Positions 27,075-36,866 are shown, counted from the first letter of the stretch. The stretch is DNA of 64,000 nucleotides from Flavicella sp965243265 (GCA_965243265.1 CBDEUL010000002.1:62001-126000), one strand, 5' to 3'. Made by a program: numbers and translations. Notes: generated from the letters alone by a model not told the origin.

Positions 27075-28439
27075 TTACGGAATTTTTACAGTTTCACCAA
27101 TCCAACATCCTATTTTATAAGGATCTCCTGATTTTAACCCTTCTGTAAATATATCTTTTTTACTAGGTATTGATGATTTGTAACTTTTGATATATTTTCC
27201 AGCAATTGATTTATTTACAGGATCTACTGCTGCTGCTTTTTCAGCCATTTCTAATGCTGCAACATATGCCATCCTTTTTTGGAATTCTGATGTTCCACAA
27301 TTATTAGCACTCTTAGCATACATACTTGCTATTAACAAATATGCTTGTCCCATACTACGCTTGTACCCAATAGCCTGGTAAGCTGTTTTTCTAGCTTCAC
27401 TATACTTTCCTGTTTTTCTTAAAATCTGAGCTATCTTAAACAAATAGTTTGCTTTTTTATACGCATCCTCTTCTTGCTCAACAGCTTTTGTAAAGTATTC
27501 TTTTGCCTTCTCTATTTCGTTGTTTTTCAACAAAATACCACCATAAAACATAGATGCTTCTGGTGATGGTTCTGCTGTTACATAAGCCTCCACTAACTTA
27601 TCATACAAAGGATCGTCTGTACACTCTTTTTTGTACATTCTAGATACTGCACTTTTTAACCAAGCCCCATTCTCTTTATGAGCATCAAACCCTTCTGTAT
27701 AAAAAGGAATCAAACGTTCACAAGTAGATAAATCTACAATAATTTTTTCTAAACCGTGCTCTACCTGTCCTAAGGCTCTTGAGTTGATTTCATATGCAGA
27801 TTTCAATCGCTTATCTGATGACGTTAATACTTCTCCTGCTTCTTCTTTTGCAGAATACTTGTCTAACTTTCTTGTATAGTAATCCATTTTCGCCGTTACA
27901 GCTTCTACTAAATTATCATAGACATCAAAAATCAACTGAACATTTGTTTCTTTATTCAATTCTGTAATAAACTCGAAGTATCTATAAATAGATTTAACCC
28001 CCATTTTAGATGGATCACTCTTATATGCTTTATGTAAGATTTCAAAAACCTCATCAGAAGAAGCTCCTGATTCACTTAAAAACCCTGCATAATCACTATA
28101 AACTTTTGCCAAATCTTGTGTTGGAAAATGCTCTAACCTTTGTGTAAATACTCTTTTCACAACTGCTGCTGCTGCTGCTTTTTCTTCCGGAGTACTTGCT
28201 TTAGTGTATTTATTTTTTGCTATCGTAATTCCGTACTTGTACAGGTTTACCGATAATTTTGGACTGTTGTCCATACACCACAACCAGTTTTCATAAGCCC
28301 CATCGTAATTTTTAACCTTATAATCTCCCTTAAATAGATTGTATTTAATCATTGCTTCTTGCTTAAAAGCTTCTTGCTGACCATAGCTAATGTTTAACCC
28401 TAAGATAAAACATGTTAATATTACTACTACTTTTTTCAT
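27075..28439 (-). CDS. Periplasmic TPR-repeat protein
   Basis: 454 residues; signal peptide (ILTCFILGLNISYGQ, to about residue 21). The C-terminal half holds TPR motifs: ASMFYGGILLKNNEIEKAKEYFTKA, NYLFKIAQILRKTGKYSEARKTA and a following pair that contains two Cys residues. Ends KIGCWIGETVKIP. Conserved between lptC and an outer-membrane barrel gene in flavobacteria; the role is probably structural in the envelope, but not established. Confidence 0.8.
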   Translation of the reverse strand: MKKVVVILTCFILGLNISYGQQEAFKQEAMIKYNLFKGDYKVKNYDGAYENWLWCMDNSPKLSVNLYKYGITIAKNKYTKASTPEEKAAAAAVVKRVFTQRLEHFPTQDLAKVYSDYAGFLSESGASSDEVFEILHKAYKSDPSKMGVKSIYRYFEFITELNKETNVQLIFDVYDNLVEAVTAKMDYYTRKLDKYSAKEEAGEVLTSSDKRLKSAYEINSRALGQVEHGLEKIIVDLSTCERLIPFYTEGFDAHKENGAWLKSAVSRMYKKECTDDPLYDKLVEAYVTAEPSPEASMFYGGILLKNNEIEKAKEYFTKAVEQEEDAYKKANYLFKIAQILRKTGKYSEARKTAYQAIGYKRSMGQAYLLIASMYAKSANNCGTSEFQKRMAYVAALEMAEKAAAVDPVNKSIAGKYIKSYKSSIPSKKDIFTEGLKSGDPYKIGCWIGETVKIP

Positions 28440-28466
28440 TTTCTAAGTTCTATAAATTTGTTATAA

Positions 28467-29723
28467 TTAGTCTATTGTTCTTTTGCGGAACCATTTATCA
28501 GAAAAAGCCAAACTCATTCTTATATTAAAATATTCCTCTTTTTGTAAAGCTTCTGTTACTGCTCCTTTTATTCCATATTCAAATCCTATATTAAAATACG
28601 AAAGACCTCTTCCTATTGGCAACCCAAATCCCATAGATAAACCTAAATCGTTTACCTCTTCTCCGGCAATTTTCATACCAGTATTTTCATAACGGATTCC
28701 TCCTCTATAAATTACACGGTCAAAATAACTCGTCAGTGAATTTTGTTTTGGTATAAAATAACCTCCTAACGACACTCTTTGTGATGATTTGTAAGTTACA
28801 TCTACTAAATTATCTTGAAACACATCTCCAGAAAACTTTTTAGCTCCACTATAGCTCACTTCTAAAGATGAATACCATTTTCCTTTTTGTGAAAGCGAAA
28901 ATGCAGCAGTAGTTCCTAATGGATTTGAAAGACTCCCTACGGTGTTAGTAGTTTCCTTTCTCCCTTCTAACAATTCTAAATCCTCAGTAAAAATCCCTTT
29001 GTAAAACTCTCCTCTTTCGTTAATATCTACTTTGTTACTATTGGTTAATACTAACCCTGCTTGATAATCTATTTTACGTGTCAGTTTATTTTCATATAAA
29101 GCTCCTAACCTAAAATCGTATCCGCGTAATGTTGAAGTTCTTCTATAACGTGTATCAAACTGCACATCTTCTTGGCTATGTGTTATTGTAGAAATAACAT
29201 CTCCAAACAAAAAAGAACCGTCCAACCCTAATGACAAATTCTTTGTTATTTCTACTCCTCCTCCAAAAAACATACTATTCAAACCTCCTGAACCATCATA
29301 TATATACTGCCCTGTTTCAGAAGACTCATCTCCTCCTTTTAAATTGTACCCTACTCCTGTTGTTGAACGTATTCCTGCCAAAATAGCTCCTTTTGTTCCT
29401 ATAGGAATTCCCATAGCTACATAAGACAAAGAAAAACCTGAAGAAGAACTTGTGCCTGCTCTTGTTTCTACCTCAGTAGTAGCATGAAGACCTGCCATTG
29501 AAAAGGTTGTAAAACGAAGTGATCCTACTGCTGCAGGATTAGAAAAATTTAACTGAGATATATCCGCATTTGTAACTCCCACTCCTCCCATAGACATTTC
29601 TTCTACGGTTTTATTTTGAAATTGATTACCAATGCCAAAAAAGGAATATGGAGATCCTTGCTGTTGTGCAATTCCTTTTATTGAAAGAATTAATGCCAAG
29701 AACAAGACTATATGCTTTATCAT
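28467..29723 (-). CDS. Outer-membrane beta-barrel protein (FadL/PorV-like start)
   Basis: 418 residues; signal peptide to about residue 19 (IKGIAQQQ). Mature start SPYSFFGIGNQF, then MSMGGVGVTNADISQLNFSNPAAVG: the 'gly-rich A-NPAA' segment resembles FadL/PorV-type barrels in which a helix plugs the barrel lumen. Alternating amphipathic strands follow to the C-terminus. Position: second gene of the coaX operon; 2 bp after the coaX stop. The substrate is unknown. Confidence 0.75.
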   Translation of the reverse strand: MIKHIVLFLALILSIKGIAQQQGSPYSFFGIGNQFQNKTVEEMSMGGVGVTNADISQLNFSNPAAVGSLRFTTFSMAGLHATTEVETRAGTSSSSGFSLSYVAMGIPIGTKGAILAGIRSTTGVGYNLKGGDESSETGQYIYDGSGGLNSMFFGGGVEITKNLSLGLDGSFLFGDVISTITHSQEDVQFDTRYRRTSTLRGYDFRLGALYENKLTRKIDYQAGLVLTNSNKVDINERGEFYKGIFTEDLELLEGRKETTNTVGSLSNPLGTTAAFSLSQKGKWYSSLEVSYSGAKKFSGDVFQDNLVDVTYKSSQRVSLGGYFIPKQNSLTSYFDRVIYRGGIRYENTGMKIAGEEVNDLGLSMGFGLPIGRGLSYFNIGFEYGIKGAVTEALQKEEYFNIRMSLAFSDKWFRKRTID

Positions 29724-29725
29724 TC

Positions 29726-30451
29726 TTATGAATTATATATCAAAATTTGATTCAAACCTTCTACCAGAAAATTAGAATGCGCAAATATGCCATTTTTTAA
29801 TCTTTTAGACAAGTAATTAGCATCTCCTCCTGTTAAAACAATTGTTAAATTTGAATATCTATTTTTTGTCTGTTCAATAAAATGTTCTATTTCTCCCAAT
29901 AAACCATTGACCACCCCAGAGTGTATACTTGTTTCTGTATTCTCTCCTAAAAAAAAGCTTGATTCCGTGGTCTTTAAAAGAGGAAGCTTTTCGGTATATG
30001 TATGCAATGCATTATAACGCATTTGTAAACCTGGTGCTATTGCCCCTCCCAAATATTGATTCTTTGCGTTTTTAAAATCATAAGTTACACAGGTTCCTGC
30101 ATCAATAACTAAAACATTCTGACTAGCATATTGAATTGCAGCTGCACTCATCAAAGCAATTCTATCTACACCCAATGTTTTAGGCGTCTTATATAAATTC
30201 TCAAAAGGAACTCTTGTATTATTTGTTAAAACAAGTAATTCGCTTTTTGATTGAATATATTCTTTTGTTTCTTCTGGAAAAGCTCCTACTTGAGACAAAA
30301 TAGCACGGGCTATGGAATATTTTAAAAAAAAATCTAGTATTTTTTTTTGCAACAACTGTTCCTCCACACAAGCACTTTCTAACACTTTATCTCCCTCATA
30401 AACAAATAGTTTAACCCTTGTATTACCTGAATCAATAATTAAATTCACCAT
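29726..30451 (-). CDS. coaX: Type III pantothenate kinase
   Basis: 241 residues, ASKHA fold. DSGNTRVK (7-14) is the phosphate-1 motif, TLGVDRIALM the substrate region, and VIDAGTCVTYD the second phosphate motif; VLTGGDANYLS is the adenosine motif. It phosphorylates pantothenate, the first step of coenzyme A synthesis, and is insensitive to CoA in known members. It is the first gene of the coaX-to-ppiD cluster. Confidence 0.95.
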   Translation of the reverse strand: MVNLIIDSGNTRVKLFVYEGDKVLESACVEEQLLQKKILDFFLKYSIARAILSQVGAFPEETKEYIQSKSELLVLTNNTRVPFENLYKTPKTLGVDRIALMSAAAIQYASQNVLVIDAGTCVTYDFKNAKNQYLGGAIAPGLQMRYNALHTYTEKLPLLKTTESSFFLGENTETSIHSGVVNGLLGEIEHFIEQTKNRYSNLTIVLTGGDANYLSKRLKNGIFAHSNFLVEGLNQILIYNS

Positions 30452-30468
30452 ATCTTTTTATAAAAATT

Positions 30469-30476
30469 CAAATATA
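30469..30476 (-). promoter_or_regulatory. Promoter -7 box of the coaX-lptC cluster
   Basis: On the minus strand TATATTTG, 17 bp before the coaX ATG, fits TAnnTTTG; it faces the tRNA-Phe promoter across a 25-bp gap. A very short leader is implied. Confidence 0.6.
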
Positions 30477-30501
30477 CGAATCATTTTTTTCAGAAAAACA
30501 C

Positions 30502-30532
30502 TTGCACACATCAATAAACATATATATATTTG
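30502..30532 (+). promoter_or_regulatory. tRNA-Phe promoter
   Basis: TTG (30502-30504), 20-nt spacer, TATATTTG (30525-30532): a full Bacteroidota promoter 49 bp before the tRNA. Confidence 0.8.
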
Positions 30533-30581
30533 CAACCGCTAAGACAAAGAGACATACTCTTTATCAAAGCAACCTAAAAAA

Positions 30582-30654
30582 GGTGCCTTAGCTCAGTTGG
30601 TAGAGCAATGGACTGAAAATCCATGTGTCCCTGGTTCGATTCCTGGAGGCACCA
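30582..30654 (+). tRNA. tRNA-Phe (GAA)
   Basis: 73 nt. Acceptor stem GGTGCCT/AGGCACC, D-arm AGCTCAGTTGGTAGAGC, anticodon loop CTGAAAA with anticodon GAA, T-loop TTCGATT. CCA is not encoded. Confidence 0.96.
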
Positions 30655-30659
30655 CTTTA

Positions 30660-30690
30660 AAACCGTAAAGATTCTTCTTTACGGTTTTTT
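30660..30690 (+). terminator. tRNA-Phe terminator
   Basis: 11-bp hairpin AAACCGTAAAG/CTTTACGGTTT with a 6-nt loop and following T-run, 5 bp after the tRNA. Confidence 0.88.
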
Positions 30691-30756
30691 TTATTTCTTT
30701 TTTTAACAACCTAACCCCCCCAGTCAAGAACACCTTAACACAAAACTCTTATAAAC

Positions 30757-30787
30757 AAAAAAACTCCACAATTTCTTGTGGAGTTTT
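30757..30787 (-). terminator. tRNA-Val terminator
   Basis: 12-bp hairpin (plus-strand arm AAAACTCCACAA, loop TTTC) directly downstream of tRNA-Val, with a T-run on the minus strand. Confidence 0.85.
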
Positions 30788-30790
30788 AAG

Positions 30791-30865
30791 TGGGCAATGA
30801 GGGATTCGAACCCCCGACCCCCTCGGTGTAAACGAGGTGCTCTGAACCAACTGAGCTAATTGCCC
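30791..30865 (-). tRNA. tRNA-Val (TAC)
   Basis: 75 nt on the minus strand. Acceptor stem GGGCAAT/ATTGCCC, anticodon stem CTCGT/ACGAG with loop TTACACC carrying TAC, T-loop TTCGAAT. Discriminator A; CCA not encoded. Confidence 0.96.
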
Positions 30866-30875
30866 TAAGCGGTTG

Positions 30876-30907
30876 CAAATATAAAACAGATATTCGTTTC
30901 TCACAAA
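30876..30907 (-). promoter_or_regulatory. tRNA-Val promoter
   Basis: On the minus strand TTTG (30907-30904), 20-nt spacer, TATATTTG (30883-30876), 10 bp before the tRNA. Confidence 0.75.
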
Positions 30908-30924
30908 TTTTTTAATGACTTTTT

Positions 30925-32142
30925 TTATAAAATTTCAGAAACCACAAAAGTACTCCCTCCAACATAAACAAAATCTTCTTCTCCTGAATTTTCCAATGCT
31001 TTTTCATATGCCTGATTTACAGACTCAAAACAGGTTCCTGATAAACCAAAAACCTTTGATTTCTCTTGAAGGGTCAAAGCATTCAAACCCCTAGGCAATC
31101 CTGGCTTGCAAAAATAATATTTTGCATTTTTAGGCAATAAAGGCAATACTCCATTTAAATCTTTATCATCTACCACTCCCAAAACAAAATGCAACTCTTT
31201 GTACTTTTCAGATGCCAATTGCTCCATCACATATGTAAGTCCTTCTTTATTATGAGCTGTATCACATACCACCTTAGGATTTTCATTTAAAAGCTGCCAC
31301 CTTCCTAACAATCCCGTATTTCTAACAACATTCTTCAACCCCTTTAAAAGTTCTTTTTCTGAAATTGAATATTGTTGCTCTCTCAACAATTGAATTGTCT
31401 GTACAGCTGTTTTTATATTATTTTTCTGATACGTTCCTTTTAAATCAGACTTGTATTCTTGCTGAATTAAATCAGAAGCCACATAAAGTTTTGATTTTTT
31501 TTCTTTTCCTAACTTTTCAAAAACAGGAAAAGATTTTTCTTGGAATTCTCCAACAACAACAGGTACTCCCTCTTTTATAATTCCTCCTTTTTCAAAAGCT
31601 ATTTTTTCTATCGTATCCCCTAAAAACTGTACATGATCTAGTCCTATATTAGTAATCACCGAAACCTCTGGCGTAATAATATTTGTAGAATCTAGTCTAC
31701 CTCCCAAACCTACTTCTACGATTCCAAAATCTACTTGTTCTTTATAAAAATGATTGAAAGCCAACCCTACAGTCATTTCAAAAAAAGACAGGCTGTTTTC
31801 TTCAAAAAAATATTTGTTATCTTCTACAAAAGAAACTACTTCTTCTTCTGAAATCTCAATTCCATTAACTTTTATTCTTTCTCGAAAGTCTTTTAAGTGT
31901 GGTGACGTATACAGCCCTACTTTATATCCTGCTTCTTGCAATACAGATGCCAACATATGGCTTGTAGATCCTTTTCCATTGGTTCCTGCTACATGAATAC
32001 TCTTGAATTTGTTTTGAGGATTGCTCAATTTATCACACAGAAGAATAATATTAGACAAATCTTTTGTGTATGCTTTTTCACCTTTTCTTTGATACATTGG
32101 CAATTGCACAAACATCCAATCTAATGTTTCTTGATAAGTCAT
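30925..32142 (-). CDS. folC: Folylpolyglutamate synthase / dihydrofolate synthase
   Basis: 405 residues, Mur-ligase fold. The ATP loop is GTNGKGST (53-60); GLYTSPHLKDFRERI and VEVGLGGRLDSTN are folate/ATP contacts, and VCDTAHN is the C-terminal domain motif. It joins glutamate to dihydropteroate and to folates. It is 26 bp after the TonB-like gene, so probably the last gene of the exbB-exbD-tonB transcript. Confidence 0.94.
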   Translation of the reverse strand: MTYQETLDWMFVQLPMYQRKGEKAYTKDLSNIILLCDKLSNPQNKFKSIHVAGTNGKGSTSHMLASVLQEAGYKVGLYTSPHLKDFRERIKVNGIEISEEEVVSFVEDNKYFFEENSLSFFEMTVGLAFNHFYKEQVDFGIVEVGLGGRLDSTNIITPEVSVITNIGLDHVQFLGDTIEKIAFEKGGIIKEGVPVVVGEFQEKSFPVFEKLGKEKKSKLYVASDLIQQEYKSDLKGTYQKNNIKTAVQTIQLLREQQYSISEKELLKGLKNVVRNTGLLGRWQLLNENPKVVCDTAHNKEGLTYVMEQLASEKYKELHFVLGVVDDKDLNGVLPLLPKNAKYYFCKPGLPRGLNALTLQEKSKVFGLSGTCFESVNQAYEKALENSGEEDFVYVGGSTFVVSEIL

Positions 32143-32168
32143 TTTAAAATATTTTGAAAAAAAGTTTT

Positions 32169-33026
32169 CTATTCAGATAACGAAAACCTGTAAACAATAG
32201 TACCTACTTGTTTTGAAGGTGCTTCTCCATCTGCATTCCATTTTGTTTGTAATGCAGCCTTTTTAGCTGGTTCAAATAAACAGGGTGCCGAATTTGTTGT
32301 TCCTTTAGCTCCTGGAGTTGCACTAATCACCTTTCCAGAATTATCCACCTCTATACGCACAACAACAATTCCTTCTTCATTACAATTAGGGTTTATTGTC
32401 GGACGGTTTTTTACTTTTCTTCCTGATAGATTGTAATTACCATCTCCCCCTTCTCCTCCATTACCATAGTATTTAGAAGAATTAGGGTCTCCCGTTTCTT
32501 TCCCTTTTAACCCTGCTACTTTATCATCACCTTCTCCTTCTACACTTTCTCCATCAGATTTGTTTCCATTCAACAAATTTGCCAAAGCGTTTTGAGTTTC
32601 TTTAGAAGGCTTCGGAACCTCCTTCACTTTAGGTTTTGGTTCTTCTTTTGGCAATTCTTTTTCTTCTGGCTGTTTTTCTACTGGCTTTTGAACTTCTTTT
32701 TCAGTAGGCTTGTTTTCTACTACAGGTGCCTCTGCATTGTCCTGTGTTAAAACCTTTTCCTGTACTTTTTCTACAGGGGGTTGTTTTACCTCTTTAACAA
32801 CTTGCTTTTTAGGAGCAGCCTTTTGGGGTCTTGATTTTACACTTTTTACTTTTTTAGGGGCTCCACTACCAAAATCTGAAGTTCCAAAATTTATAGCTAC
32901 ACCATACTCTTCTGGAGGGTCTACATAACGCATACCAAAAACACTCATTACCAAAGCAAGGAGTATCAACAATACAGATGTAATAGCTGCTGATTTTTTT
33001 TGATGTTTTGTTTCTAATAACTTCAC
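32169..33026 (-). CDS. TonB-family energy transducer
   Basis: 285 residues. One N-terminal membrane helix (about 14-33), then a long Pro/Glu/Lys-rich linker (VEKPTEKEVQKPVEKQ-type repeats, residues about 65-155), a Gly-rich part, and a C-terminal domain NCNEEGIVVVRIEVDNSGKV... ending IVYRFSLSE. This is the TonB layout: energy from the ExbB/ExbD motor is passed through the periplasm to outer-membrane receptors. It lies directly after exbD. Confidence 0.85.
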   Translation of the reverse strand: MKLLETKHQKKSAAITSVLLILLALVMSVFGMRYVDPPEEYGVAINFGTSDFGSGAPKKVKSVKSRPQKAAPKKQVVKEVKQPPVEKVQEKVLTQDNAEAPVVENKPTEKEVQKPVEKQPEEKELPKEEPKPKVKEVPKPSKETQNALANLLNGNKSDGESVEGEGDDKVAGLKGKETGDPNSSKYYGNGGEGGDGNYNLSGRKVKNRPTINPNCNEEGIVVVRIEVDNSGKVISATPGAKGTTNSAPCLFEPAKKAALQTKWNADGEAPSKQVGTIVYRFSLSE

Positions 33027-33047
33027 TAAAATAATTTTATCAAGATA

Positions 33048-33440
33048 TTACGAACCTTTAACGGCCAAAATCATTTTTATTTTATTTCTATTGGCAATAT
33101 CTATAACGTACATGATCTTTTTATAAGACACCTCTTGATCTCCTCTAATAACCAACGTTCTAGATTTTTCTTTAGAAAATTGCTTCATCAAAGCTTTTTC
33201 TAAATTTGAAGCACTTACCTCTTTGCTATCTAAATAATATTTTGAACTTTTTGTAATTGTAACTGCAACAGTTCCTTTATTTTCTGTTTTACCTCCTGCT
33301 TTTGGCAATAAAACATCAATTGCATTTACAGTAACTAGCGTAGATGTTAACATAAAAAATATCAACAATAAAAACACAATATCTGTCATTGACGACATAT
33401 TGAAACTAGGGTCTACTTTATTTCTACCTCTTATATTCAT
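33048..33440 (-). CDS. ExbD/TolR-type biopolymer transport protein
   Basis: 130 residues. One membrane helix (about 17-37) carries the proton-relay Asp20 in SSMTDIVFLLLIFFML. The C-terminal periplasmic domain ends KIKMILAVKGS. It forms the motor stator with the ExbB-like protein encoded 41 bp upstream and drives the downstream TonB-like protein. Confidence 0.9.
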   Translation of the reverse strand: MNIRGRNKVDPSFNMSSMTDIVFLLLIFFMLTSTLVTVNAIDVLLPKAGGKTENKGTVAVTITKSSKYYLDSKEVSASNLEKALMKQFSKEKSRTLVIRGDQEVSYKKIMYVIDIANRNKIKMILAVKGS

Positions 33441-33481
33441 ACTTCTGCTTTTATTATATTAAAATCACCTTTTACCACTCT

Positions 33482-34171
33482 TTAAACCGGCTCATTTAAC
33501 AAGTCTAAAAACTCTACAGATTTGGCTTCCATTTGATACACTACTTTATCTGTTTTTACCACCAAGTGATTGTAAGATATATAAGTAATAATCCCTACTA
33601 TCAAACCTCCAACAGTAGTTGTCATTGCTGTGTACAACCCATCTGCTAATAATTTAATATCTATTTGCCCTCCTGCATTTGCAATTGCATGAATAGAAAC
33701 AATCATTCCAATTACAGTCCCTAAAAACCCAATCATTGGAGCTGCCCCTGCAATAGTTGCCAAAACACTTACATTTTTTTCTAATTTGTAAATTTCTAGC
33801 TTTCCTGCATTTTCAATAGCCGTATTAATATCTTCTAAAGGTTTTCCTATACGTGAAATTCCTGCTCCAATTAAACTAGACACTGGACTTTCTATTGAGT
33901 CTGCTAAAGATTTTGCCGCTTCTAAATTACCATTTGCCACATGGTCTTTTATTTGATTCATAAAATCTTTATCTATTTGACTTGCCGATTTTATAGCAAA
34001 ATATCTTTCAAAATAAATATATAGCGATACTGCCAACAGGATAAACAAAAGGCCTATAATTATTTGACCTCCTACACCTCCTTCCATTATAAGTTTGTAA
34101 ATCGAAAGTGTTTTTTCTTCTGACACTACTGCTTCTGCTGAAGCAACCGATTCCTGTAAAGTAACTGACAT
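33482..34171 (-). CDS. ExbB/TolQ-type proton channel protein
   Basis: 229 residues with three membrane helices (about 33-52, 134-156 and 176-198). The conserved MotA/TolQ/ExbB part is LEKNVSVLATIAGAAPMIGFLGTVIGMI, followed by ADGLYTAMTTTVGGLIVGI. It is the pentameric channel of the energy-transduction complex with ExbD and TonB; the three genes are adjacent. TolQ is the alternative, but the neighbouring TonB-like gene favours ExbB. Confidence 0.88.
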   Translation of the reverse strand: MSVTLQESVASAEAVVSEEKTLSIYKLIMEGGVGGQIIIGLLFILLAVSLYIYFERYFAIKSASQIDKDFMNQIKDHVANGNLEAAKSLADSIESPVSSLIGAGISRIGKPLEDINTAIENAGKLEIYKLEKNVSVLATIAGAAPMIGFLGTVIGMIVSIHAIANAGGQIDIKLLADGLYTAMTTTVGGLIVGIITYISYNHLVVKTDKVVYQMEAKSVEFLDLLNEPV

Positions 34172-34246
34172 ATATTAATTTTTTGATTGTGTTCTTAAAA
34201 AGAACGAATTTACAATTTGAAAATTGTTTTTTGCTATAAATTAGGC

Positions 34247-34280
34247 AAAAAAAATCCTGAGTAAACACTCAGGATTTTTT
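34247..34280. terminator. Terminator after nhaD
   Basis: 12-bp hairpin AAAATCCTGAGT/ACTCAGGATTTT with a 4-nt loop and A/T tracts, between the nhaD stop and the exbB promoter region. Confidence 0.85.
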
Positions 34281-34295
34281 TATTTTGTTATCAAA

Positions 34296-35669
34296 CTAAG
34301 CTCCTACAAAAGGTCTAAGTATCATAAATGAAATGGCTCCTACAGCAAAACCTACAAGGGCTAACCAAGAGATTTTTTTGAAGTACCAGAAAAAAGATAT
34401 TTTTTCCATTCCCATAGCAACTACTCCTGCTGCTGATCCAATAATCAACATACTTCCTCCTGTACCTGCAGAGAACGCTATAAAATGCCATAATGGATGA
34501 TTCAATTCTTCTTGGAACATTCCTAAACTTGCCGCTACTAATGGTACATTATCTATTACCGCAGACCCAACTCCCAATAACATTACAACAATATCTGAAT
34601 TAGGAATTGTTGTATTCAATGTTCCTGCAAAGTTAAACAACAGCCCTAAACTTTCTAAAGCTGCTACTGCCATTAAAATTCCGAAGAAAAATAATACACT
34701 AGGCATTTCAATTTTTGACAATGACTTATGAACTGGACTATGGTGACCTGCATCTTTAGAGTGTTCTCCTAAAGTTGTTATTGCAAATTGTTTTGTACTA
34801 AAAATTTCAGCAAAAGCACAAACTACCCCAAGAGACAACATCATTCCTACATAAGGAGGTAAATGAGTTACTGTTTTAAAAAGAGGTACAAAAAGAATCA
34901 TTCCTAATCCTAAATACAACATAATTGAACTGTATGTAGTTGGGTGGTTTTCTTCTTCTTTTTCTTCTATCTCCATTACCAAATCTCCTTTAAAAGCTGG
35001 TAAAAAAGTAGCTATAAATGTTGGTATTGCCATACATAGTAATGATGGAATCATTAAATACGCTATTAACATATCTGTTGAAACTTTGTTTCCAATCCAC
35101 AACATTGTTGTTGTTACATCCCCTATAGGAGACCAAGCCCCTCCTGCATTTGCAGCAATGATAATTAAACCTGCAAACCACATTCTTACATCTTTGTTTT
35201 TAACAATTTTTTGAAGTATTGTTATCAATACAATTGTTGCTGTTAAGTTGTCTATAACCGCAGAAAGAATAAATGCTAAAAAAGCAAAAATCCATAATAA
35301 TTTCTTTTTACTTTTTGTTTTAATATATCTCTTAAAAGTTGAGAAACCGTCAAAGTGGTCAATAATCTCAACAATTGTCATGGCTCCTAAAAGGAAGAAT
35401 AAAATTTCTGCTGTTTTTCCCAGATGATGTAATAGAGTTTCTTCCATCATATGCATCTTTTCTTCGTGCCCTAAAGCTCCAAATGTATCCAAAAGCATAT
35501 GCTTTCCTGAATCAAACCATTGGTCAAAATCATTAATTCCAAAGGCTACCAATGCCCAACAAAGAGCCATCATTAAAACTGCTGGTATTAATTTATCTAA
35601 CTTTAATGTGTGTTCTAACGTAATTCCTAAATATCCTATTACAAAGATAATGAGTATTAATGTCGTCAT
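34296..35669 (-). CDS. nhaD: Na+/H+ antiporter NhaD
   Basis: 457 residues with about 12 hydrophobic segments, ion-transporter superfamily. Family landmarks are HHLGKTAEILFFLLGAMTIVEIIDHFDGF, AVIDNLTATIVL with the ion-site Asp-Asn, NAGGAWSPIGDVTT and the second-half copy GSAVIDNVPLVAASLG. It expels sodium in exchange for protons across the inner membrane, in keeping with a marine life. Monocistronic; its stop is followed by a strong terminator. Confidence 0.9.
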   Translation of the reverse strand: MTTLILIIFVIGYLGITLEHTLKLDKLIPAVLMMALCWALVAFGINDFDQWFDSGKHMLLDTFGALGHEEKMHMMEETLLHHLGKTAEILFFLLGAMTIVEIIDHFDGFSTFKRYIKTKSKKKLLWIFAFLAFILSAVIDNLTATIVLITILQKIVKNKDVRMWFAGLIIIAANAGGAWSPIGDVTTTMLWIGNKVSTDMLIAYLMIPSLLCMAIPTFIATFLPAFKGDLVMEIEEKEEENHPTTYSSIMLYLGLGMILFVPLFKTVTHLPPYVGMMLSLGVVCAFAEIFSTKQFAITTLGEHSKDAGHHSPVHKSLSKIEMPSVLFFFGILMAVAALESLGLLFNFAGTLNTTIPNSDIVVMLLGVGSAVIDNVPLVAASLGMFQEELNHPLWHFIAFSAGTGGSMLIIGSAAGVVAMGMEKISFFWYFKKISWLALVGFAVGAISFMILRPFVGA

Positions 35670-35756
35670 AAAAATGAGTCTTTTTTTAAAATTCTTGGCG
35701 AATTTACATCTTTTCAGTCTAATATTACACTAAAACAGCAGCTATTTAACCTAATA

Positions 35757-36821
35757 TTAATCTTTTAAAGAAACTATCTTTCCACTGCTATGGTTTTGGA
35801 CTGCTCCCGTTACACTTGCCAAACAATTACTTTTATTTTCTACTCGTAAAACTCCTAACAGGGCAAAAATGAGGGCTTCTTTATATTCTACCAACTCTGA
35901 TTTAGGAACCTCAATAGTTACTTTTGAATATTCTTGAAGTTTTTCGATTAAAAAGTTATTATAAGCCCCTCCTCCAGTAACCAATATGTTTTTGATATGT
36001 AAGGGTTTTATTATGCTCGCTATTTGAAAAACTACATGTGTTAAATAAGTACTCAACGCATCTTGAGGCTCTATCTGGTAATTTTCTATAACGGGTAATA
36101 CTTCTGCTGCTACAAACTCATAACCTAAAGACTTAGGTTTTGTAGTTGTATAAAATTCATTTGAGTTCAACTTATTTAACAACTCCTCATGAATAGAACC
36201 AGTCTTGGCTATTGCTCCTTTATCATCATAAGGCTTGCCTAATTTTTGAGCAAATACATTCATTACAATATTTACAGGACAAATATCAAATGCCTTTCGA
36301 ATTCCTCCATTATCAAAAGAAATATTCGCAAAACCTCCTAAGTTTAAACAAGCATCAAATTCTGAAAAAAGCAATACATCTCCTATCGGGACTAATGGGG
36401 CTCCTTGTCCTCCTAAAGCTACATCTTGAGTTCTAAAATCATAAACAACTTTGCAATTTGTCTTTTTAGCTATTTCTTTTCCACATCCTATTTGCAACGT
36501 ATACCCTTGATCTGGTTTATGAAAAATGGTATGTCCATGAGAAGCCACCAAATCAATCTTTTCAATTTTAAACTCGTCTCTAAAGCCCTCCACCAAGTTG
36601 CCTAAATATTGTCCATAAGACACATCTAGTTTTTGTAAATCTTCTTTACTAGACGTAAAAGCTTTTTTTAAACTCAGTTCCCATTCTTTAGAGTAAGCAT
36701 AAGTTTTGGCGCAATGTATTTGATATTTATACTCTTTCTGATTCGAAATTTCCACATACACAATATCTACTCCATCCAATGATGTTCCAGACATAATTCC
36801 TATTACCTTGTAAATACTCAT
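35757..36821 (-). CDS. anmK: Anhydro-N-acetylmuramic acid kinase
   Basis: 354 residues, ASKHA fold. GIMSGTSLDGVDI (8-20) carries the catalytic Asp; VASHGHTIFH and NLGGFANIS are nucleotide/sugar contacts; ILVTGGGAYNNFL is the adenosine motif. It phosphorylates anhydroMurNAc from cell-wall turnover to MurNAc-6-P. Divergent from the AlkD-like gene. Confidence 0.93.
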   Translation of the reverse strand: MSIYKVIGIMSGTSLDGVDIVYVEISNQKEYKYQIHCAKTYAYSKEWELSLKKAFTSSKEDLQKLDVSYGQYLGNLVEGFRDEFKIEKIDLVASHGHTIFHKPDQGYTLQIGCGKEIAKKTNCKVVYDFRTQDVALGGQGAPLVPIGDVLLFSEFDACLNLGGFANISFDNGGIRKAFDICPVNIVMNVFAQKLGKPYDDKGAIAKTGSIHEELLNKLNSNEFYTTTKPKSLGYEFVAAEVLPVIENYQIEPQDALSTYLTHVVFQIASIIKPLHIKNILVTGGGAYNNFLIEKLQEYSKVTIEVPKSELVEYKEALIFALLGVLRVENKSNCLASVTGAVQNHSSGKIVSLKD

Positions 36822-36866
36822 TAAAAGTTATTTTTTATACTTCATTTTAAACAGACATAAAACTTT